The notes: generated from the sequence alone by a model not told the origin. DNA of 64,000 bases from Bolinopsis microptera (GCF_026151205.1 NC_087072.1:22957603-23021602); one strand, 5' to 3'. Counted from the first letter of the stretch, positions 1-11,856 are shown. Translations and numbers: made by a program.

Positions 1-1302
1 ATTAGAAAGAGGAACAGATTCATCTGAGTTAGGAGAATCTTCAAGGGATTGTTGTTCTAAATAAATGTTGTTGTATATGTTGTCGACCTTTGATTTAAAG
101 AACTGTGCAAAGTTGTTAGCACTCTCAAGATTTGAAGAGCAAGAAGGTGTAGTAGTACTAACTTTTTCTTTATTGAGCAACTTATTAACGATGGAATAAG
201 TCTTTTTAGCATCACCTGCACTATCTTGTAACCTTGTTTTGTAGAAGTGATCTCTTGTGGATACAATGACTGAGGATGCTCTCTCTGATGCTTTCCTGTA
301 CAGTCGTTTATAATCTGGGCAATCATGATTCTTTTGATACAGTCTCTCAATCTTTCTTCTCATTGCTTTTGCTTGTTGACAGTGTGTAGACCACCATTCA
401 GCGTTATGATCTTTTCTTGGGATGAAAGTTTTTTCTTTAGCATGCTTGTCCAAAATACTGCTCAACTCAGACTCATAGATATCAACTGCACTATCGAGGT
501 CATTGAAGCAATCAGTGTCACATAGTTTTGACTTAAGAATGTCCTCAACAAAAGCATCTAGGTCTATGCAAGCAATGTTTCTGTAAGTAATTGGTTCTAG
601 AGTGCCTATGGGTGCTGGAGATACATTGCAATTAAAAGCAACAAAGTAGTGGTCAGACGATGTGCCAGAATCAGTAATGACAGGATCTAGAACTTCAATG
701 CAATCGTGAGTAAAAGAACCATCCCTGGTAATTACAAGATCTAATATGCCCCCATCTCTGTGTGTTGCAGCTGAAATTTGTTGCACCCACCCACAAGACT
801 TAAGTAGTGAATTAAACCTTTGTGCAACTGAATCATTTTCGTCTTCAATGTGGATATTAAAATCACCCATGATCAAGGGCTTTCCAGGTTTGTCTACTAA
901 ATCAACCAAGAGTTGCTCAAAGTCAGTTAGAAATTGGGGGATGTTAGCACTCTGAGATGTGGAGGTGCCAGAACGGTAAATTGAAACAATTCGTAGTATA
1001 TCTCCAGAAGATGATTTGAAGGTACATTCACAAGACTCAAACGTTTTGAATCGCTTGCACTTCTGAGGAGTCACTTTAAGACTTTTCTTATATAGAACAG
1101 CAACACCTCCTCCCCGCCCAGCTCTTGGCTGGCTATGAATGGAATATCCAAGTTCTTTCATCTCAGAAAACTTAGCATTGTCATCTTTTCTCAGCCAAGT
1201 TTCTGTAACACAGCAAATATCCGTATCAAAGTCTTCAAGCAATTGCATGACTCCAGCAGTTTTATTGCATATGGATCTGCAATTGAACAGGGCAAAGTTC
1301 AT
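1..1302 (-). CDS. LINE endonuclease ORF, open at left edge
   Basis: This reading frame is open for 434 codons from an ATG at 1302-1300 to the window edge, and I translated it line by line without meeting a stop. It encodes an exonuclease-endonuclease-phosphatase (APE-type) domain of a non-LTR retrotransposon. The signature boxes appear in order: FALFNCRSICNK, CCVTETWL near residue 30, GRGGGVAVLY, IYRSG, LIMGDFNIH, DLVIT and SDHYFV. A charged linker leading toward the reverse transcriptase follows (EWWSTHCQQAKAMRRKIERLY). The endonuclease nicks target DNA to prime reverse transcription. The reverse transcriptase itself would lie left of the window. The uninterrupted frame implies a young or recently active copy. 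The clade is not assigned; the motif style recalls CR1/Jockey-type LINEs. The true start could lie upstream, because the frame is open back to a TAA near 1360. Confidence 0.85.
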   Translation of the reverse strand, partial: MNFALFNCRSICNKTAGVMQLLEDFDTDICCVTETWLRKDDNAKFSEMKELGYSIHSQPRAGRGGGVAVLYKKSLKVTPQKCKRFKTFESCECTFKSSSGDILRIVSIYRSGTSTSQSANIPQFLTDFEQLLVDLVDKPGKPLIMGDFNIHIEDENDSVAQRFNSLLKSCGWVQQISAATHRDGGILDLVITRDGSFTHDCIEVLDPVITDSGTSSDHYFVAFNCNVSPAPIGTLEPITYRNIACIDLDAFVEDILKSKLCDTDCFNDLDSAVDIYESELSSILDKHAKEKTFIPRKDHNAEWWSTHCQQAKAMRRKIERLYQKNHDCPDYKRLYRKASERASSVIVSTRDHFYKTRLQDSAGDAKKTYSIVNKLLNKEKVSTTTPSCSSNLESANNFAQFFKSKVDNIYNNIYLEQQSLEDSPNSDESVPLSN

Positions 1303-1331
1303 ACTCTGACATTCTGACTTAGAGTTTGTAG

Positions 1332-1532
1332 CTAGTTTTTTGAAGTAAGGATGTTTTGTTTATACCGATTCAATGCCTGTTGCATGATGGGACACTGCTC
1401 TGAGCTGGAATGGTGAGTGTTACAGTGAGATGAGACTCTTGGATCTTTTGACAGACTGCAATTGCGACATCTATGTCTGCTAGCTATATCCTTGCAGAAA
1501 TCACACTCACACCTAAAGTGCACGCATTGCAA
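1332..1532 (-). CDS. Cys/His-rich ORF upstream of LINE endonuclease
   Basis: This 66-codon frame lies just upstream of the endonuclease frame on the same strand, in a different phase. It is rich in cysteine and histidine (HFRCECDFC, HRCRNC, SSHCNTHH). Many LINEs carry a zinc-binding region ahead of the endonuclease, so this may be the remaining end of such a domain, separated from the endonuclease frame by a frameshift or by a normal ORF1/ORF2 boundary. No full zinc-finger family could be recognised, and the frame could be a chance ORF. Confidence 0.35.
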   Translation of the reverse strand: MQCVHFRCECDFCKDIASRHRCRNCSLSKDPRVSSHCNTHHSSSEQCPIMQQALNRYKQNILTSKN

Positions 1533-2037
1533 TAGCTTCTTTCAAATTTCAAGAATCCGGGTAAAATTTTTTATTAATATCATTTTGATTCAGTACATGG
1601 CATTGTATGCACTTCAATCTTAAGATTTATGAAGCGAAGGTAGTCTCTCTCGCTGCATCAAAGCAGATATTAAACAAACTTGATGAATACCACATGAAAC
1701 GTCTTAAGCAAATTAGTATATCAAAATATGTCATTGTAATTTTGCATGGCTGAAATGTAACGCTCGATTTATATATATAATAATTAATTGAATTTTCAAA
1801 TAAAATAACAGATAACAATGATATACCCTAACATTATCAAAGATAAGACACTCTTACAAAAAATGTATTTCTCGTGCACGATGAATGATGAAGGATGCTT
1901 GGTAATTTCCTTCGCATTAATAACTCACTTGCATAACTTTTATTGCACTTTGTAGCAGAGTCTCCAGTCTCTGCTGCAGAGAGCCAAAGTACTAAAAAAG
2001 GTTTATATTTGATATTTAAGCAATATAGACATTCCTT

Positions 2038-2118
2038 GTAGCGCGATGCGTTTCTGTACCGCGCCGCGCACTCAATGAGGCTTCTCACAGCGAGATGCGC
2101 TACTGTGCCGCGCCGAGC
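2038..2118. repeat. GCGC-rich short repeat, two copies
   Basis: Two imperfect copies of a motif resembling TAGCGCGATGCGTTTCTGTA followed by CCGCGCCGCGCA lie at about 2040-2071 and 2089-2116. A third copy is at 3245-3292. The repeats stand out from the AT-rich background. Their origin is unknown. Confidence 0.55.
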
Positions 2119-3244
2119 TGAGATGAATTGACATCGTCAATTAAAGACATTCCATTTGTAAATACAGACAACTTGTACAGTTTAAATATGTTAACCTTTC
2201 ATAGAATAAGATGGAAGAAATGTATCAGAATTTCTTTTTTAGGCTATTTGTCAGATCTTTAATATGTTCATTTATGTTATGTTTATGATCTAAATAAATT
2301 GGTGTGATGCGATGTGAAGCTTTTGTCTTGCGAGAGATCTTAAACAATATGTTATTAAATTCCGAGCTGCTTACATACAACATCGACTGGTTGTCAACTG
2401 AATAGCGTTTTTAAATCATATACATGTATGAGAATGAATTTTTTTGAATCAAAAACTGCTGTTCTTTACCAATTAAAGTTGTGACGGAATGAATAGTAGA
2501 AAGAAAGTATGTACGCATGATGCAATGCGGCCGGCCACCCAGGAAAAGTTACCGGCTGGTGGTGGTACTAGAGTTGGTTTAATTTAAACAGACGGCTTGA
2601 CCTCGCGCGCGACAACAAGCAATATGATTTGCACGCGTGGCGTATTCCAATGTTCAAGCAGCTTCCACGTGACACAATTCAGCCAACCAGAGAACAGGAA
2701 TCCGCAAAGTTAAAGTTGCAAACTTTTGATCGGCCCGAAAGGGGACTTTTCTGGAGATTTTGAGATAACTCAACAATTACGTTGTCTTGAATTTTCCTCC
2801 TGGAGAGGTAACGTTACTTTTAAAAGAGGAACATGTTACAAAAAACCGGAAGTCTCCAACTCTTTTACTTTCAAAGTTAAGCCCCATCCGGTCAGGGTTC
2901 CTGGGCAGTAAAAGTTTTTGCACTTTGAAGCAAAGCAAACATAAAAATGTACGTGGTACATTGTGCATTAAAGCAAACATATTTCAACTAAAAATTTACT
3001 CCTAGCGCGATTGACTCCTAGCTATACCAGGACGCGCATCAACAAATACTCCTTGCTTCACCTAGCCATGTGTATACGCGTAATGCGTGACACGCTTGTT
3101 TCACAAGTATAATGTACTCTCGCTTGCTACTGCAAGCGAGAGGGCTTTGGTTTGAGCAAATTCCTTGCCACCTTAGAAAATTAAAATTACTGCTCATGCT
3201 GAGAGTTTAAATGTTAAATTTGTTTGTGAAATCTTTGTACATCG

Positions 3245-3292
3245 TTAATTTGTAGCGCGTTGTAGCGCGATGCACTACTGGGTCGCGCCGCG
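3245..3292. repeat. GCGC-rich short repeat, third copy
   Basis: This is the same GTAGCGCGATGCRYTACTG-like motif as at 2040-2116, again followed by a CGCGCCGCGCA block. It lies about 95 bp outside the left end of the Penelope-like element. Confidence 0.5.
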
Positions 3293-3385
3293 CATCAAAT
3301 AATTCTTCTCGCAACCAAATGAACAAAATGATAAATATCTGAAATATATCTCAAATAGATCTTAAGGCTGAGCGTGAGTTTGAGA

Positions 3386-3616
3386 CGAATTTAGCGTTCA
3401 TTTTAGACTTCACGTCTCCCGAAATAAAACTGCGAACAAAGTGAAACAAGGAACTAAGTAAACTGTAAAACCAAATTTTTGTCACGCATTGGACTTTATC
3501 AAGGTTACACTAAAGGGGGGGGGGGGGGGGGGGGTTGATCTCTGGACCAGAGAGTGTGGTAATTGGGTTAGGAAAGTAAACATACATGCGACAAAGATCA
3601 GGGTTACCATTAGGAA
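3386..3616 (+). repeat. Inverted terminal repeat, left arm
   Basis: This arm is the reverse complement of 4954-5174, with only scattered substitutions and a longer G-run. It ends at the sequence GGGTTACCATTAGGAA. Confidence 0.9.
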
Positions 3617-3745
3617 GGAATTTCAGCAAAATTTATAGAAAAGAGTGTACACATACATGCGAGAAAAATCGGGTTACCAATAAGATAAAATCACAACAGA
3701 AAAGTTTACAACCCTCAGATCAGCGTAGTAAAAGTGTAATAGAAA

Positions 3746-4915
3746 TCAGTCTGTAAAACCGTTTCCACACATGTTATTGATTTTCGGTTTAGTGCGTTCT
3801 ATTGCTAAGCCTTCTTTTATAAAGGTATCTAGGGTATCCTTACATTGTTCTGATATGCTAAATATGAAGTTTTCGAAGAATTTTGCTAAGTCTCTTTTTC
3901 CCGATATGGGAGTGTAGTGTGGGTCGTCTGCTCTGCGGTGTTCAGCAGCGTGGTATCCTACTGTGGTCCTGCTGTTGTTGAGTCGGAAGCTAGACTCGTG
4001 TTCGTAGATTCGACCTCTAATAGGTCGTCTTGAAGCTCCTATGTACAGATCTCCGCATTTCTTACATTTTGCTTTGTACACGTAGTGTCGGGTGGTACAG
4101 TTGAGATCTGCCTTGCAGAGTTCGCACTCGCATATCTCGTCTTTAGATGGTGTGCTGATGATGCTCCTGACAGCTTTCCCCGCCTGTGTCACTACTCTGG
4201 CGTTTATTCCCAGTTGCTTGATCGATGAGTTGACTCTCCTGGTAAAGCTCTCGTTAATGTACGGTATCTTCAGGATAAGGTCGGGTTCTGGTCGGGGTTC
4301 TCGTGGGGTCGAGCTTGTTAGTACTTCTAGTCTCTCTAGAGCTTGTAACATGTGCTTTGTCACGACTTCTTTGGGATATCCGGAGTTTACGATCAGGTGA
4401 GTTTTCAGTTTTTCGAGGTATGCCCAGCTGTCATCCTTGTATTTGCAGTTGTGAACTATCCGCCTAGTCTCCGACCTGATGATGTTTGTTTTGGTGACTA
4501 GACTACAGTGTGAGTCGTAATGCAAATATCTTCCAGAAGCCGTAGGTTTTTGGTAGTGAGTGAAGGATATTTCATTGTTCTCTTTTAGCTCAATGGTGAG
4601 ATCAAGGAAAATGAGCTTTCTATCTTCTTGAAGTTCGCTGGTGAAGTTTACATAGGCCCAAACAGAGTTCAGATTGGCTTTGAATTCCTCGAAGTTTTCG
4701 GCGCTTGACTTCCAGAGTAACCAGGCGTCGTCAACGTACGTGGCAAGGCACTCCGGCTTGTGGGTACTCTTTTCTGCTGCTATATTGTAGGTGTAGTCAA
4801 CGATGATTTCTGCGTAGGCGCCTGAACTATGGGACCCAGTGCCGATACCCTGTTTTTGTAGGTAGTATTTGTCGCCTGCTTTGATGTAAGTGTGGTGTAG
4901 GACAAATTCGAGCAT
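3746..4915 (-). CDS. Penelope-like RT/GIY-YIG polyprotein, 5'-truncated
   Basis: The 389-residue product joins the second half of a reverse transcriptase to a GIY-YIG nuclease. RT box with QKQGIGTGSHSSGAY is at about residues 20-35, the catalytic box TYVDDAWLLW at about 63-72, and the FLDLTIEL box at about 105. In the C-terminal part come CECELC, then HYVYKAKCKKCGDLYIGAS (the GIY-YIG core with two cysteines) and RGRIYEHESSFR. The nuclease cuts the target and the RT primes from the nick, as established for EN+ Penelope elements. The frame stays open upstream of the ATG into the terminal repeat. The RT aspartate of motif A is absent because the N-terminal half is gone. The frame itself has no internal stop. 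Confidence 0.88.
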   Translation of the reverse strand: MLEFVLHHTYIKAGDKYYLQKQGIGTGSHSSGAYAEIIVDYTYNIAAEKSTHKPECLATYVDDAWLLWKSSAENFEEFKANLNSVWAYVNFTSELQEDRKLIFLDLTIELKENNEISFTHYQKPTASGRYLHYDSHCSLVTKTNIIRSETRRIVHNCKYKDDSWAYLEKLKTHLIVNSGYPKEVVTKHMLQALERLEVLTSSTPREPRPEPDLILKIPYINESFTRRVNSSIKQLGINARVVTQAGKAVRSIISTPSKDEICECELCKADLNCTTRHYVYKAKCKKCGDLYIGASRRPIRGRIYEHESSFRLNNSRTTVGYHAAEHRRADDPHYTPISGKRDLAKFFENFIFSISEQCKDTLDTFIKEGLAIERTKPKINNMCGNGFTD

Positions 4916-4953
4916 GGAGACAATATGTGAGGGCGAAAATCCGTACAGGTTAA

Positions 4954-5174
4954 TTCCTAATGGTAACCCTGATCTTTGTCGTATGTATGTTTATTTTCCT
5001 AACCCAATTACCACACTCTCTGGTCCAGAGATCAAACCCCCCCTTTTCAGTCTAACCTTGATAAAGTCCAATGCGTGACGAAGATTTGGTTTTACAGTTT
5101 ACTTAGTTCCTTGTTTCACTTTGTTCGCAGTTTTATTTTGGGAGACGTGAAGTCTAAAATGAAAGCTAAATTCG
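4954..5174 (-). repeat. Inverted terminal repeat, right arm
   Basis: This is the partner of 3386-3616. It is the upstream arm relative to the element's coding strand, and the open frame of the RT runs into it. Confidence 0.9.
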
Positions 5175-7860
5175 TGAAATATATCTACAAAGTAGAGTAC
5201 AATATTTAAAAAGTGTCAAACAGTATATTATATACAATAAAGTAATTCAAGTGTTGCAATTGGCAGAGCACAATACAGAGGTAACGGAAATTGTCCACTG
5301 CTACCAATATTATATTATATGAAATATCAACAATCAGATATATACAATCTGATATATACATTGTTTATGTAAAGTTTGTAGATATTTTACTGTACTATTT
5401 TATATTGTATACAATTTTACGGACGAAATGATCCCAGGGGGGACTCCCAACCCACCGCTTCGGCAGGTAGTTGATGCACCGATCAGATATATACAAAGTA
5501 GAGTAAATGATCACATTTCACATATTATCATTGTGAGTAGCCATTGTTATCCATAGCATCGGGTAGGTTGAGAATTAGAATGCACTGAAATAGGGTAAGC
5601 ATGTTATCTAATCTAATCTAATGTTAGCGAATTACTGTGTGTTGATTTAGAGGTAAAGCTTGCTTACATTTATTATTAATAAGGCTTATTATTTTAACCG
5701 AATATGTCGTTTCAGAAATAACTCGATCTAGAAATGAAATTTAGAGATGGAAATGAATTTATGAGAAGAGTTGATTTTTTAGATAAGGTACTGTAACTAC
5801 TAAAAAGTGAAATAGACCGCCTAAGTTTGAAGATTTTGATTGTTTCCATGAAGCAAATGGCATTAATACAAATTGTTGATTGAAAGAGATCGATTCTCCT
5901 TGAAGAGTGGTTTTGTGGGTTCAAGCTTATAAAATTCGTGGCCCAGTGTCTGTATCTCACATAGTCTGGCCCCAGTGTCTGTAACACAAGTGCTCCTTTC
6001 ATCTAAATATGTTGCCTTATCATCGAAGAGAACAAAGTGTACAGTGATTTTGAATGGTCCTAAAACTGGCGATTCTATACTTTATGGTACATCATGACTA
6101 GCTCACATTTACGCTCACGTTATACTTTCTACAGTACGGAACTAGACAATGAAGAGAAATTAGAACATAACTTATTTTATATTTCATCATATAAAGATTT
6201 CGACTAACTTGGGCTTCTAGTATCTCCTAATCCTTAATCGTTAGTGGCACCAAAATTCTCAGAGTTAGTAGTATGTTTTGTGGACTAAGTTATTGTAGAA
6301 TTTCTAGCAAATAAAACATTTTGGCAAATATTCCAGTTATTCTCAGTCAGGGCAGTACTGGTTTTAACAAGTTTATTATCGGATGTTCACTTATATTTAA
6401 CATGATATTTATATTCATTGTAATGGTAATAAAATTTAAATTTTGTTTTCCTTTTGCATTTACAATTGATTTTGTTATATTTTTATAGATTCCGTCACCT
6501 TTTGATTTAGAAGGATGGGGACTTAACCCAGACTCAGCCAACCGACTCCTCTATGACACCTGTCAAGCTCTTGTTTTTACTCCAAGGTCACAACTTTCTA
6601 TCTAAGATAATAATTTATCTCTAGAGGTAGCTCAAGTGAGCCGTGTTGCATTTAAGCTGTTAGTTTATAGCTGCATAGATAACCACAACAATGCTCTACA
6701 AGATGCACACTTGTAATTATTATAGGTGTGATTGTCATGATGACCACACCTACAAACAGTGACATTTTCAAAATGCGCTTGAATACCTGATCCTGAATAC
6801 CCGCTCTAGGGGAGATTAAGAAAGCAGACAAAATTCAAATGCTAGCATTTCCCTTTTTATTCATCACAAGTTGATTTTAAACGGTACTATCTCTAATAGT
6901 TTATCATGTATGCACTATGTTGTTGTGTTGATTGCAATGATGTTTTTTAGAAGATTAATTAAAATCATTCCCTTTGAAGCATAATTACAGTTACCAATTT
7001 AAAGATGTATCGTTAATGCTTGCCTATCAAAATCTTTCAGCGGCATGTTACTTGGTAGTCATGCACTTCATTTAGACTTTGGCACTTTTAGAATAAAATT
7101 GTGGTATTAGTGTCCTGAATCAATAGGATGTGTGATCATGTACAAGTTACTTGTACTTGGAGTGGCCTGGACCAATGAACTCCTGTTCGTGTCGTATCAT
7201 GTTGTGTGATCATGTTGGAATTTAATTAGCAAATTAATCACAATACACGTTAAAATATGATTCACTTTGCACCTCACTTTTTGTTTCATTAAAAATCTCA
7301 TAGAATCAAAAAAGGACAAGAACATAGGACATTGACAGGCATAAGCAGATTTTTTTGACAGGTAAATTTGGTCCTGCCTTTTTCAGAACAAGTTCCAATT
7401 CTGTTTGTTGAGCTATAGATGTGATTTGATCAGACAATTATTTTTGTCCTTTGAGGAAGTAAAAAACTTATTCGAGAAACTCATAAGAGTTTAGTATCCT
7501 GTTGTTTCTTGGTACATTTTTATTACACTGTTTCTCGATACTTGTATACCAGCTAACTAAGATGTACCTTCCCACTTCCCAGTCATTGATAATTTCTATA
7601 TCAATTTATCATAGACTGCTAATGGCCCGACCTAAATTGTGTGTTCTAATTTCCCTTTGTTTCCGCTAATTTCCCATTATCTCATAGAATCCAAGAAGGA
7701 CAAGGATATCAGTAGACGTTAGCGGACATGTCAATGCCTAAATAAAAGTAATGGTTTTTATAAATAGTATTCCATATGAATAATACAATGCCTTATTAAT
7801 TCCATATGAATGATACAATGTCTTACTAAGTCAAATCGTTAACACTTTCTGTAATTTCAG
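5175..7860. other. Intergenic, no gene recognised
   Basis: I see only short frames without family motifs. Features are local AT-rich repeats, for example CAATCTGATATATACA near 5330-5360 and a doubled ATTCCATATGAATNATACAATG at 7770-7825. The last 60-80 bases before 7860 end in a good 3' splice site (CTGTAATTTCAG), which is probably the 5' UTR acceptor of the next gene. Confidence 0.5.
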
Positions 7861-7938
7861 TTAACCACAACTACCTTCCGGAAATAAGAATAAACCTTTT
7901 TAGATCAATGACACAAGGCACACCTTGAGGAGAATAAA

Positions 7939-8256
7939 ATGCTCTTCCGAAGTACTCAACGTTTGACTGAAACTTATATCCGCCAAAGGCTATTCAATTG
8001 CCAGTATCTAAGTTATGCAAGTCGAGGAAACTTCAAAGACGGAGTAAGATATGGGAAATATGGTCCTGTAGGTTCCGACAAAAAGACAGAAGAGGAGAAA
8101 ATCCACAGTGCCCAGCACTTCGTTAAGTTTAAGAGAAATAAAATGTTGACAACCTTAATTTATTGGTCTGTGTGTCCAATAGTGTTTGGATCTGTTTTGT
8201 TGCTCAATTGGTATAAGGGTACTAAAGCCTATAAATCTGACTCTGTTTTATCATGA
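7939..8256 (+). CDS. Small predicted single-pass membrane protein
   Basis: This 105-codon frame starts at an ATG 79 bases after a splice-acceptor-like CTGTAATTTCAG (ending 7860), suggesting a spliced 5' UTR. The N-terminus is rich in Arg, Gln and Ser and poor in acidic residues (MLFRSTQRLTETYIRQRLF), compatible with a mitochondrial presequence. A hydrophilic middle follows (GKYGPVGSDKKTEEE), then one hydrophobic helix at about residues 72-92 (LIYWSVCPIVFGSVLLLNWY) and a short polar tail. I do not recognise the family. An inner-mitochondrial-membrane accessory subunit is a guess from shape only. No neighbour supports a function. Confidence 0.5.
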   Translation: MLFRSTQRLTETYIRQRLFNCQYLSYASRGNFKDGVRYGKYGPVGSDKKTEEEKIHSAQHFVKFKRNKMLTTLIYWSVCPIVFGSVLLLNWYKGTKAYKSDSVLS

Positions 8257-11200
8257 TGGTCAACCTTAAAAGCTCCACGAATGGTTTTCAATCATTTTTT
8301 GTAAATAATTGGATCAAAATCGAAAGTTCGTTAATAAATTGTAACTCTGTACTTGAAGACAAGTACTGTAACTGCGTTATGTAAACGGTTAATGTAACTG
8401 GACTTGAGAAATAAGGACACTGGACAGCTTTAGATCTTGATTTACGTCGTAATAAGATGGGTTTTGTTTCGTTGTAAAATAGGTGATGTAAATCTATTAG
8501 CTGAAGGCTTTTGGTGATATGAAAAAATGTCCCGATAATCATTAATCATTCTTTAAAGATACTGGCTATATATACACTATTTATTTATTTTAAACGATAT
8601 CTGTTGACATGTAAACTTTCGGTCAAACTTTGATTGTTTTTGATCAATTGTTGCCAGTTGATTGATATAACCCTACTTCCATGTTCTTTGAATTGTAAAA
8701 TGTTCTTGTTTTTGTCGATTGTGCTTTTAACCATCATTGTATTTTATCAACCCGAACTAACTTAACTAATCTTTATACTGGATACAATCTTAATTTCGCA
8801 TTATTTAGATGATATTATATTGAACTAAATAAATTTCGCTTTAGGTTGATGTAAAGTACAGCAGAAGAAAACGACTAAAGATAGATAGTATCAGGTATGT
8901 CAAATACGAAGTTAGATTCCCTGAGGCCGTTCCTATAATACGACCGTAATATTTATATCTAACCTTTGATCGTCTTCCTCCATATAATTTATATCTTGGT
9001 ATGTACATATTTGTTGAAAGTCCCAGCAGGCAGCACATGAATTTTTATGTTACTTTGATCTGATTTCAGTAACTTAACCTGTAGTCATCTCTTACACATC
9101 TCTTGATTTACGTATCAATCTAGTATCGTTATTTCTTCGAAGCAAATGTGAAATGGCAGAACTGATAAAATACTGAAACTCTCACGTTCTTTGGCTTACT
9201 CTGTGTTGTTTTTTTACATTTTATGCGATCTTTAGCTCAAGATTTCAGTTCTTGTTAAACTGTTCCAAAACAAGAATTATCTCATACACAGATACTTTTA
9301 GAGTTCAATATAGTTGAATCCGATCAAATATGACCTCATTACCTCATTATTACTAGTGACCAAAAATAACTTAAGCTATTCAGGGAAATCCCTACAAAAA
9401 TCTTTACTAGCACGTGCAATTTCAATAATAGAGCTAACAAAATTGAGTATGATTAATTGAACCACATTCTTGTCAAAAACAAAAGAAAACCAGTATGTAA
9501 CCAATCGAGAAAATAATTTTCATTCTTCAGAAATTGATGAATTTGTTACAACATTTCGTCATAAATCTTCATTCTTCGGCATGTCCGCTTTTGACGCAAC
9601 ACTCCACCATGCCCATTGCCCATGTGCGATGACTTTTATAAAGGACTCCCTCGCAATATGCAAGCTTATACAGAAATACTGCACGTAATGTTTATGCTTA
9701 TTGCTTATTATATGTTCAAACGACCAAATGTTCAAACGACCAAATTTATTGTAATAACTGATAAGTTGGTAGACGATCATTCGCCAAAATGGGACTAACT
9801 ATTTTGGTTTTTACCCTTTACGAGTACAATAAGATCTTTCTGGTTGACATGAACGATTTCGTAAACTGATTTTCAAGATATATATCATATTATTATGATG
9901 TGTCTAATCATAAGATGGTTTAATCAAATCGTTGATTAGTTTTTGACTCTTAAGTTTAGTAAGGTGTACTCATATCAAATTATACACCTTGTGGATATGT
10001 TATCGTTCGTGACCATTCTTATATTATTCATTTCGTCCATAAATAAACCCTTCAAATACGTCAGCTAGACAAAACATATCATGATTGTGATAATATTATA
10101 AAGCACGTGTGTGGACTTTCGGTTGTGTACACTGTACGTACACGTGAACCTATCCGACCAGTCACTGAATATAAACATGAGAAAATCTATTTTTACTCCG
10201 AATCTCCTACATTCTCCCTTATCATCTGCTTAAACCATCAAACTCTAGATCCCTCACATTAGCATATACCATTAACCTAGCACAAAACCTTTGAACAAAA
10301 TGTATACCCTTTTCAAAAACGGCAGGGGACATTTAGTGCAACATGCCCGTACTAACAGTATCTACTAGAGCTTGGTACAGTTGTCAGTTAATGCTGCACG
10401 CCGCGCGCAGGGCCACTTTACCAGTCATGTGAACTGTGAAGGGTGGAAATAATGCCAAACTTGGGTTTTTAGCAAAAATTTAATAAGAACAAGTTCTTGA
10501 AGGCATCTCAGAAGTGGTAGGTTGCCTTCTTTTTGACATCCTACCCATTAAACAGCCATTATTATATAAAATTTAGCAAAAAATATTTAAGCCTTAAGTT
10601 CATTGAAACTGAGTATTTATTTTTAAATGTAAGAGAAATTCTTTATTTTATCTTATATAGAAATTATCATGTATGATTATATAAATTAGGAGAGACATTT
10701 AATCAAGGGACTTTTAAAAACAGTGCAAGATGGATAGATTCCTGTCCTGAAAGACGAAAAAATACTATGGCCACTCTTGAACCAAAAATGGCCACCCTTG
10801 GAGAAGCCAAGGGTGGCAATATGGCCAGCCTTGGAGAAGCCAAGGGTGGCAATATGGCCAACCTTGACCAAAAAACCCAGCAGAAGCCTGCTAAGGAGGT
10901 ATGTCAAGACTGATCCATCTGGTTTATTATTTACCCATACATTTTACATGATGATACGATACTCTGTGCTTCAAAAGCTAAGTTTGATAGAAATATCATG
11001 AAATATGTTCAGAAAAATGTTGATACTTATTGGATTAGACGTACAAAATCGAAGTTTGTCCTGTTATCTTCAACAGGAGACATATTAGGATAATATCACA
11101 TTTTAGCTATCTTAGGCAAGATTACAATAAATCCACTTATTCATATTTCTTAGATATTCTGGTTACCAGTCCGGATTTGTTGACATATTTCTAGTTTCCG

Positions 11201-11810
11201 TTTTATAACTCCTGATTTATTGTTTTAGCAAGCTTTGTCATTGTATTTGGATCGATTCATGAAAATTATACTTAAGGAATGAGCTTAGATCGCTTTCTTC
11301 TGATATTCAACCTTCTTTATGTCACATTCAGTTAACCAATCAATAAATTGAAATTGAAACTATTACATAGCATTGATTGGGGCTCGAAAATTTGATCAAA
11401 CTCGCAGCAACCTAATCTTGGAGGCATCACAGTGCTGCGCGCGACCGTTTTCAATAGAATACAGTAGTGTTAGCGCGCATTCAAGAGAATATAAAAAACG
11501 CCGTTGTCACAATTTACTGTGGCATATAGGAAATCTGGTTTGATTTGGCCGCGCATCACTCCTTTTAAGTTTTTGCTTATTATTTTTTGAAATAAATCTT
11601 TGCCTATTTTTTTACAAATACTAGATGATTATACTCTTCTCATCTGATAATTTTCACACTGATACTAATTGAAGAAATTACCAAAAAGTAGATCACCATG
11701 TGCTACGCGCGCAATGTTTAGTGCGCGTGAAGGCACAAATTTTGTTACAGTAAATGCTAACGAGAGTGAACTTTTTTATTTTTATGGTAATCCCGAGGCT
11801 TTGAGCCTTG
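8257..11810. other. Intergenic, no gene recognised
   Basis: The stretch is AT-rich. Overlapping short frames at 9470-9798 on both strands lack motifs and are not credited. GCGC-rich spots occur near 10395-10420, 11436-11490 and 11700-11735. A hairpin-forming tandem repeat at 10777-10870 is listed separately. Confidence 0.45.
10777..10870. repeat. 33-bp hairpin-forming tandem repeat
   Basis: More than two copies of a unit of about 33 bp lie in tandem. Each contains CCTTGGAGAAGCCAAGGGTGG followed by CAATATGGCCA, and CCACCCTTGG can pair with CCAAGGGTGG around an AGAA(GC) loop. The frame is open on both strands, so apparent ORFs here are by-products of the repeat. Confidence 0.8.
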
Positions 11811-11856
11811 AATTGTGGTACCTCAAATCGCCCATTTGAACAATAATTCCTTTCAG

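Larger units (their letters stand above)
1540..3385. other. Non-coding stretch with short GC-rich repeats
   Basis: No convincing gene is seen. The stretch is AT-rich with islands of GCGC-rich sequence. Short frames near 2726-3005 overlap on both strands, lack family motifs and are probably chance. Confidence 0.5.
3386..5174 (-). mobile_element. Truncated Penelope-like retroelement
   Basis: A 389-codon frame with a reverse transcriptase C-terminal half and a GIY-YIG endonuclease is flanked by near-identical inverted arms: 3386-3616 and 4954-5174. Each arm carries a G/C run (20 G at 3515-3534, 7 C at 5037-5043). Penelope-like elements are known for terminal repeats that can be inverted and for 5' truncation, which fits. 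The RT fingers and the first catalytic motif are missing, so this copy cannot be autonomous. A second degenerate piece of the arm sequence (ACATACATGCGA...GGGTTACCA) at about 3652-3683 shows further rearrangement at the 3' side. Confidence 0.85.

Noticed and set aside
9470-9798. Small overlapping frames
   Set aside because: No motifs, both strands open and AT-rich composition suggest chance.
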